Source: Baffinella frigidus | Taxonomy: Eukaryota > Cryptophyceae > Cryptomonadales > Baffinellaceae | Assembly: GCA_026770585.1 (NCBI GenBank) | Contig: MU646772.1 | Location: forward strand, 35,735 to 46,184 | DNA: 10,450 nt | Direction: 5' to 3' | Notes under the pieces: generated by a model | Databases searched by the model: none | Told to the model about the DNA's origin: nothing | What the model saw: only the letters and a program-made list of their open reading frames with translations | Program-made: the position numbers and the translations under genes | Shown here: piece by piece, positions 6,333-10,450 of the stretch | How the letters are laid out: every line of letters starts with the position of its first letter | Position numbering within the stretch: the first letter of the stretch is position 1

Positions 6333-7434
6333 ATGTCCGGGCACAGCGGGTCCCTGCCTGCAGGCTACTCCTGGCCGTCGCTGGGAAGCGAGGGCGGTGC
6401 AGTGGGGAGCGTGGCCGGCAATGACGTGGCCGTGGCAAGCGAGGAAGAGGAGGAGGAGGAGGAACAGGGGGAGTACGGGGATGAGGACAGCGCAATGTGC
6501 ACCCAGAGCGTCGGCGGCGTGGGCTTTGCGGGAGGAGGCGCGCCCGAACCCTTCCTCCTCCACGCGGGGCTGAAGCGAGCCCCCGGGTCCTTGTCGGTGC
6601 GCGGCGTGCACGCGGCACACGCGGCACCTGGCGCAGCGGTCCGCCCGCCGTTGACGCTGGCCGACGCCTGGAACAAGCGCAAGCGCTCCAAGCCTCGCGT
6701 ACCGGGTGCGTCGCGCCTTGGTGTGAGGGCCCGGCGAAACCAGGTTAGTGAGATGATCAAGAGCCTGAGCGAGCACGTCCCCGGCTCGCTGCCAGCCCGC
6801 TCGGAGGGCGGCGCACACGTCGCGCAGGCCGAGAGCGAATCTGCCCGGAAAAGAGCGGACGCGCAACCTTGGAAGCCGAGCGCCTCTCGACACGGACGGG
6901 CCTGTCTTCTCGGCGGCGCCAGCTCGCGGCCCTGTGCGGAGGAGCCATCGCAGGCAGACAGCAGCAGCATCGCCACGGGTGACACGCAATGGAGCGCGGA
7001 CGCGGGTGGGGACCAGGGAGGCAGCGGCAGAGGTGCGGCGAGCGGCGAGGAGCGGGCGAGGAGGGTGGAGTACGAGTTTCTGGTGGAGCGCAAGACAACC
7101 CCGGTCTGTTCCGGCGCCCGCCCCCTTGGTTGCTGCACACTCCACACGCCCCCCTTGTAGTTTTCTTTATCAGACTGCTTGCCACCTGCCACTCCATACG
7201 ACCCCCGCAGCAGGCGCTGCTTGATTGCTTTACAGTCCAGCGGCTGACGAGGCCTTGCCTGCAATCTGGTGGCAGGTAGTCGACGTTCCGCCCGTGGACC
7301 TCGACCGGAATTTGCGGCGGTATCCCGAAGACCGCGCGTCGGTGCCGGCAGCGCCTCCTCATGCCGCCTCATCCCGCCCCCTCCCGGCGGCTCACTCGCC
7401 GCCGCCGCCGCCGCCGCAGCAACAGCATCAGCAT

Positions 7435-7469
<35 letters not shown>

Positions 7470-8511
7470 CGGACACCAGCACGGCAACCAGCACGGACAA
7501 CAGCCGCAGGGGCACGGAGCCGCACGCAGCCAGGCCAGTCGAGAGGGCGCCCCGCGCGCTGAACACGCCGCCGTGCAGACCCCGCAGCCCAACCTCAACT
7601 TCAAACCCGGAATGCCGCATTCCCCCGCAATCCAGACCCCCCAGACCAGCCTCAAAGTCTCGCAAGGCCCCCCATTCCACACACCTCAAAGCCACAACAA
7701 GGCTCCCCACCCATCATCAAACACGCCACACTCGGTTTCCAAACCCTCTCCGACCATTCCCCATCCCGCCAACGCGGCTCCCCCCAGCCACAAGCCTGCC
7801 TCCCACCCGGCATCGGCAGCGCCCATCCACCCTTCACCCTCGCACGCCCCTTCCTCCCACCCCTCGCATGCCTCCTCAGCGGCACCTCACACCACCGCCT
7901 CGGGACGGGGGACAGCAGTCGTTCCGGAGGGGCAGGGGAACACCCGGGAGGGGCAGGGGCACCGCGCGGGGCAGGGCAACTGGCCGGGGGGGGAGACGCG
8001 GTCGCCCGTGCCCGCTTCGAGACGCCAGTCTGTGGATGCCACCCCGGCTGCTCCACATGCTGCGATCCGGGCTGGCACCTCCTCCTCTGCCTCCGCCTCC
8101 TCCGCGGTGCAGAATGCACCCCCGCCCTCCACGGAGCGAGGCAGGGTGTGCGACCCGGGGGGTGCTCCAGGCAGGGTCGGGAACGTCGGGGGCAGGGTGG
8201 GGGCAGAGCAGGCGTTCGGGGGAGAAGAACAGCGGCAGAGGATAGACCAGCAGCGTCAGGGGGCTGCAGCAGGGCCCGACACCTGGATATCTCCTGCGAG
8301 AGGTGATGGGGAGGCGGGGGGGAGTGTGCTTGGGAAGGGCCGCGGGACCGGTGGGGTGGGCACGGCGGGGGGGTCGAGGGGCGTGACGGAAGGCTTCCGA
8401 GGCGCCTTCAGGTGTGCTCCTTTCCTGAGTATCCACACCGTGGGCTTCGAGGGTTTCGGGACCCCTGGATTTAGCGGCAACGTGACCAAATTTGCCTTGG
8501 CAGATCCTTAA
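6333..8511 (+). CDS. unrecognised low-complexity, probably nuclear protein; two predicted exons
   Basis: Function unknown. Exon 1 runs from ATG 6333, the first in-frame ATG, to 7082. It holds an acidic run of eight Glu near residue 40, then LADAWNKRKRSKPR near residue 110, a basic cluster likely to be a nuclear signal. Exon 2 (7276-8511) starts VVDVPPVDLDRNLRRYPEDR, then has a Pro run, HQH and an 11-Gln tract. Spaced QTPQ, QTPQ, HTPQ and NTPH motifs follow in a Pro/His/Ser-rich stretch, then Gly/Arg/Gln-rich sequence. G-rich first codon positions and high GC at third positions favour this frame over the long antisense frames. The final 26 residues and the TAA come from an inserted miniature element, so the original C-terminus has been replaced or cut. 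Apart from the putative nuclear signal I recognise no domain. An upstream non-coding exon is possible. Confidence 0.55.
7083..7275 (+). other. predicted intron between the two exons (phase 0)
   Basis: Exon 1's frame closes at a TAG at 7158-7160 while the downstream frame is open in another register, so an intron or frameshift is needed. Donor TTTCTG/GTGGAG at 7083 and acceptor GGTGGCAG/GTAGTC at 7275 keep phase 0 and remove the stop. An alternative acceptor, GCTTTACAG at 7235, would need a donor in another phase, for example GTGGA/GTACGAG at 7070. Confidence 0.4.
7397..7467 (+). repeat. GCC and CAG trinucleotide tracts
   Basis: (CCG)n from about 7397 to 7417 encodes a Pro run. CAG/CAT codons follow, with 11 uninterrupted CAG from 7435 to 7467 encoding Gln. 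The tract is pure and so prone to length change. On the other strand it reads CTG. Confidence 0.95.
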
Positions 8512-8570
8512 AGTTAAATGCCCACAGGTTAAGTTGACTTTTGATGAAAGTTGCGTAGTCCACCGTGTGG
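8433..8570 (-). mobile_element. 138-bp miniature inverted-repeat element, copy 1
   Basis: Ends are CCACACCGTGGGCTTCGAGG and, as complement, CCACACGGTGGACTACGCAA, alike over about 25 bases with mismatches. TAT flanks it on both sides (8430-8432, 8571-8573), a possible 3-bp target duplication. It has no transposase. It supplies the last codons of the gene at 6333-8511. Copy 2 lies inverted at 9986-10125. Confidence 0.75.
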
Positions 8571-8640
8571 TATGCTACCCTCGTGGGAATCGGAAGCGTT
8601 GGAGATCGCTCCGAAGTCGTGAGGGTGAGGTCACGTCACA

Positions 8641-8656
8641 GGGTACCTCGCTCATG
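8641..8656 (+). repeat. partial duplicate of the 21-bp terminal repeat
   Basis: GGGTACCTCGCTCATG lies 24 bases before the same sequence in the left end of the next element. The end was duplicated in tandem or an older insertion was cut. Confidence 0.7.
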
Positions 8657-8664
8657 CGTTACAG

Positions 8665-8778
8665 GGGTACCTCGCTCATAAGAAAGAGCCCCCCCCCCCC
8701 TAGGACCACCATAGGGAGCTAGACATAGGCGTACTGAAGGGTCCTAATTGGGCGCGGTTTCTTATGAGCGAGGTACCC
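8665..8778. mobile_element. 114-bp miniature element with perfect 21-bp terminal inverted repeats
   Basis: GGGTACCTCGCTCATAAGAA opens the left arm (8665-8685). The right arm (8758-8778) is its exact complement over 21 bases. The interior has a C run at about 8689-8700 and CATAGGCGTACTGAAGGG near 8724. Perfect arms suggest recent movement. There is no coding capacity and no obvious target duplication. Confidence 0.8.
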
Positions 8779-8817
8779 ATGAACCCGCAGGCAGGCATAC
8801 AGATCCACTATCACGCA

Positions 8818-8848
8818 AACCCCTAAACCCCGAACCCCAAACCCTAAA
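8818..8848 (-). repeat. short degenerate telomere-like stretch
   Basis: AACCCCTAAACCCCGAACCC and CCAAACCCTAAA, about four heptamers with C-rich on the + strand. The orientation is opposite to the left arrays and the same as the right-end array. Confidence 0.7.
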
Positions 8849-9022
8849 ATAGGCGACTTTTAAGTTCGGTTCACGCGCTCCCCACGGATTTTTTCCGCTC
8901 GATGTCCATGTGCTGAATCGCTGAAGCATGTCATTTTTTTTGAATGCATCGTGAGGCTGGCGTTTTTTTGAAATAATTGTGGGGTGGGGAAGGATGATGA
9001 CGAGGCTGGGGCTGGTAGGGCA

Positions 9023-9040
9023 ACGTAAGGATGCTTACGT
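9023..9040. repeat. 7-bp perfect hairpin, 4-base loop
   Basis: ACGTAAG, GATG, CTTACGT. Small and without context; noted for completeness. Confidence 0.4.
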
Positions 9041-9098
9041 GACCTTGCAAGAGAGACGTGAAGCTCACTGCGCCCTTGCCTGCCGTACGCACCGTGCA

Positions 9099-9326
9099 CC
9101 AGGATGCTGATGAGTGTGTGGCTTTGGGGGGGCAGGATGATGATGAGTGTGGCCCTGGTGGGACAGGCTGATGAGTGTGTGTGGGGGAAGGATGATGCTG
9201 AGTGTGGGGCTGGTGGGGCAGGCGTATGATGAGTGCGTGAGAAGTGGGAAGCTTGTCGATGTTTTTGAAACCACTGTGGGGATCGTGAAACAGGATGATG
9301 ATGCGTGTGTGGCTGTGGTGGGGCAG
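9099..9326 (+). repeat. degenerate G-rich minisatellite
   Basis: About seven imperfect units of roughly 30 bases built from GATGATGATGAGTGTGTGG and CTGGTGGGGCAG. More units follow at 9470-9530. One copy of a different motif (AGCTTGTCGATGTTTTTGAA) interrupts it at 9250-9277. Confidence 0.75.
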
Positions 9327-9379
9327 GATTTCTGATGATTGTTTGGTGGGGGCAGGATGCGGGGAGAGGTGGGGGATGA
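9326..9379 (+). repeat. 54-bp direct repeat, copy 1
   Basis: GGATTTCTGATGATTGTTTG followed by a GGGGGCAGGATGCGGGGAGA core. Nearly identical to 9589-9642. Confidence 0.8.
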
Positions 9380-9392
9380 AACCATCGTCAAC

Positions 9393-9470
9393 AGCTTGTC
9401 GATATTTTTGAAACCACTGTCAATAGCTTGTCAATGTTTTTGAAACCAGCTTGTCCATGTGTTTGAAACT
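9393..9470 (+). repeat. tandem repeat of AGCTTGTCNATGTTTTTGAA, three units
   Basis: Units start at 9393, 9425 and 9448, with one isolated unit at 9250. The first unit and the isolated one share the extension ACCACTGT. Confidence 0.8.
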
Positions 9471-9557
9471 GGGGCTGGCGGGGCAGGATGCTGACGCGTG
9501 TGTGGCTGGTGGGGGCAGGATGCTGATCACTGTGGCGGTTTTAACAGGATGCATCCT

Positions 9558-9589
9558 GCGCCCCATTAGGACCCTTCAGTACGCCTATG
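9558..9589 (-). mobile_element. fragment of the 114-bp miniature element interior, inverted
   Basis: These 32 bases are the complement of 8724-8755 with a single mismatch. They lack the terminal repeats and stop exactly where the 54-bp direct repeat begins. A further trace, GAGCGAGGTACC at 9834-9845, matches the element's right end. Confidence 0.75.
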
Positions 9590-9642
9590 GATTTCTGATG
9601 ATTGTTTTGGGGGGGCAGGATGCGGGGAGAGGTGGGGGACGA
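9589..9642 (+). repeat. 54-bp direct repeat, copy 2
   Basis: Second copy of 9326-9379, with a longer G run and few substitutions. It joins directly to the inverted element fragment. Confidence 0.8.
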
Positions 9643-9711
9643 CGCAAGGACCGATGAGCTCTGCTTTCTCATCACCGAAATCGAGCCCTACAAGGTCCTG
9701 CCCCGTCTCCT

Positions 9712-9804
9712 TTTCGTGTCTTGAACACCCCCCCCCCGTTCTCGAATCCAGTCTTCAGATTCTTTCAATAGGCGTTGCATTGAGTGCCATTTCGGCGGCT
9801 AAGC
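9712..9804 (+). pseudogene. coding-like remnant, copy 1 (SCLEHPP motif)
   Basis: In the + frame it reads SCLEHPPPV.. and ends LSAISAAK. It is paralogous to 10181-10270 (SCLEHPPLL.. SVISVAK). Differences in the leading codons are all at third positions and silent (CTT/CTC, GAA/GAG, CAC/CAT, CCC/CCT twice). The one length difference is a whole codon. The family is not recognised. It could be an exon or a decayed piece of a mobile-element gene. Confidence 0.4.
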
Positions 9805-9899
9805 CCCGTCTCCTTCACCTGCCCATTGCGCACGAGCGAGGTACCTATATTACTACCCACACGAACTACTAGGCCTCCTCTGTATCGCTTCCTCAAGAG

Positions 9900-9947
9900 C
9901 TGGTATGTTCTGCCAAGGCACAACTGGTATATTCTGCCAAGGCGCAA
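9900..9947 (+). repeat. 24-bp tandem duplication
   Basis: CTGGTATGTTCTGCCAAGGC plus ACAA is followed directly by the same 24 bases with two substitutions. Confidence 0.9.
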
Positions 9948-9985
9948 CGTAGCCGGTAGGCTTGTGAACAGCACCGACGATGTCA

Positions 9986-10125
9986 CCACACGGTGGACTG
10001 CGAACCTTTCATCAAAAATCAACTTGCCTTGATGCAATTAACTTGAGAGAGAATTTCTGGTGCAATTTGGTCACGCACCCCCCTGGAATCCAGGCCCAAC
10101 GAAACCCTCGAAGCCCACCGTGTGG
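9986..10125 (+). mobile_element. 140-bp miniature inverted-repeat element, copy 2
   Basis: Ends are CCACACGGTGGACTGCGAAC and, as complement, CCACACGGTGGGCTTCGAGG. In reverse it aligns along its whole length with 8433-8570. The ends are well conserved and the centre less so. Flanks show no clear target duplication, which suggests an older insertion than copy 1. Confidence 0.75.
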
Positions 10126-10180
10126 CCAGGGCCTCTTTTTGGCAAAGAAAAGAGTTTGAATGCTCAGGGTATCCTTAGGT

Positions 10181-10270
10181 ACTCGTGTCTCGAGCATCCT
10201 CCTCTTCTCAAACCCTTTCTTGAGATTCTGCCCCTAGGCTTTGAACCGAGTGTCATTTCGGTTGCCAAGT
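10181..10270 (+). pseudogene. coding-like remnant, copy 2 (SCLEHPP motif)
   Basis: Reads SCLEHPPLLKPFLEILPLGF and then EPSVISVAK. It lies in an open frame that enters it from the miniature element. See 9712-9804 for the paralogue and the silent differences. A TGA ends the frame at about 10294-10296. Confidence 0.4.
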
Positions 10271-10281
10271 CGTTTGGCAAC
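10261..10281. repeat. 8-bp perfect hairpin, 5-base loop
   Basis: GTTGCCAA, GTCGT, TTGGCAAC. It overlaps the end of the coding-like remnant. Confidence 0.5.
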
Positions 10282-10310
10282 TGTTCTGATGAATGATCCT
10301 GCTCTGCGTA

Positions 10311-10356
10311 TTTTCAACGCGAGATGCAGCCACTTGTTTTCAACGCATGATGCAGC

Positions 10357-10357
<1 letters not shown>
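10311..10357 (+). repeat. 26-bp period tandem repeat, two units
   Basis: TTTTCAACGCGAGATGCAGC at 10311 recurs at 10337 as TTTTCAACGCATGATGCAGC. The second unit runs directly into the heptamer array. Confidence 0.85.

Positions 10358-10450
<93 letters not shown>
10356..10450 (-). repeat. CCCTCAA (TTGAGGG) heptamer array at the right edge
   Basis: About 13 near-perfect tandem heptamers that run off the window. The motif differs from TTTAGGG by one base and is the same variant as 797-830. C-rich is the + strand, so in this orientation it is either interstitial or the window is misjoined here. Confidence 0.95.

Larger units (their letters stand above)
8571..10450. other. 1.9-kb repeat-rich region without a confident gene
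   Basis: Holds miniature elements, G-rich minisatellites, two coding-like remnants and a terminal heptamer array, each listed separately. 8850-9020 contains nothing recognisable beyond T and G runs. Confidence 0.6.

Noticed and set aside
6670-6710. WNKRKRSKPR recalls the basic box of plant ZAT-type zinc-finger proteins
   Set aside because: No Cys/His zinc-finger spacing is present; a generic nuclear signal is the simpler reading.
6713-6790. RARRNQVSEMIKSLSEHVPG resembles the basic region and helix 1 of a bHLH domain
   Set aside because: The Glu and paired Arg of the basic region do not line up and there is no second helix after the loop. A donor-like CAG/GTTAGTGAG lies there too, but the frame continues, so I do not assign the family.
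6365-7525. 386-codon open frame on the minus strand opposite the low-complexity gene
   Set aside because: High-GC antisense frames stay open by chance. Its composition is Ala/Pro/Arg-rich simple sequence and it reads the CAG tract as poly-Ala. The plus frame has a more gene-like codon pattern. It cannot be fully excluded without RNA.
7652-8436. Several long frames in other registers and on the minus strand under exon 2
   Set aside because: They are Pro/Arg/Gly-rich shadows of the same GC-rich simple sequence.
1-10450. CRISPR array, rRNA, tRNA or a prokaryotic operon
   Set aside because: No regular spacer array, no tRNA cloverleaf or rRNA signature was seen, and the introns and telomere-like repeats mark eukaryotic DNA.

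Overview
This is a nuclear eukaryotic window, not bacterial. Plant-type telomere-like heptamers (TTTAGGG and variants) lie at both ends, the reading frames are interrupted by candidate spliceosomal introns, the proteins carry long low-complexity tracts, and the space between genes is full of short foldback and dispersed repeats. A subtelomeric or interstitial-telomeric region of a protist or alga with Arabidopsis-type telomeres fits best. The species cannot be named from the sequence. The telomere-like arrays point inward (G-rich on the + strand at the left, C-rich at the right), so neither window edge is a chromosome end.

Layout. (1) 1-1941, minus strand: a partial gene for a protein with at least two PDZ domains joined by Gln-rich linkers. 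Exons at 1941-1359, 1162-1057, 778-568 and 125-29 keep frame and rebuild one complete PDZ domain plus the start of a second. Two of its three predicted introns (779-1056 and 126-567) consist mainly of telomere-like repeats with decayed copies of the neighbouring exon ends. (2) 2125-6240: AT-richer and gene-poor. It holds seven copies of one dispersed repeat (five forward, two reverse), a 71-nt near-perfect hairpin, two or three foldback elements and a degenerate 21-bp minisatellite. (3) 6333-8511, plus strand: a GC-rich, probably two-exon gene for an unrecognised, largely disordered, probably nuclear protein with an acidic run, a basic cluster, poly-Q and Thr-Pro-Gln repeats. Its last 26 codons and stop come from an inserted 138-bp miniature inverted-repeat element. 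(4) 8571-10450: a second copy of that element in inverse orientation, another miniature element with fragments elsewhere, G-rich minisatellites, two diverged segments that look like remnants of coding sequence, and a TTGAGGG-type array running off the right edge.

The two genes show no functional link. The PDZ gene is read leftward and the low-complexity gene rightward, with about 4 kb of repeats between them. The most unusual feature is the pair of telomere-like introns in the PDZ gene, with their periodic re-duplication of exon ends.
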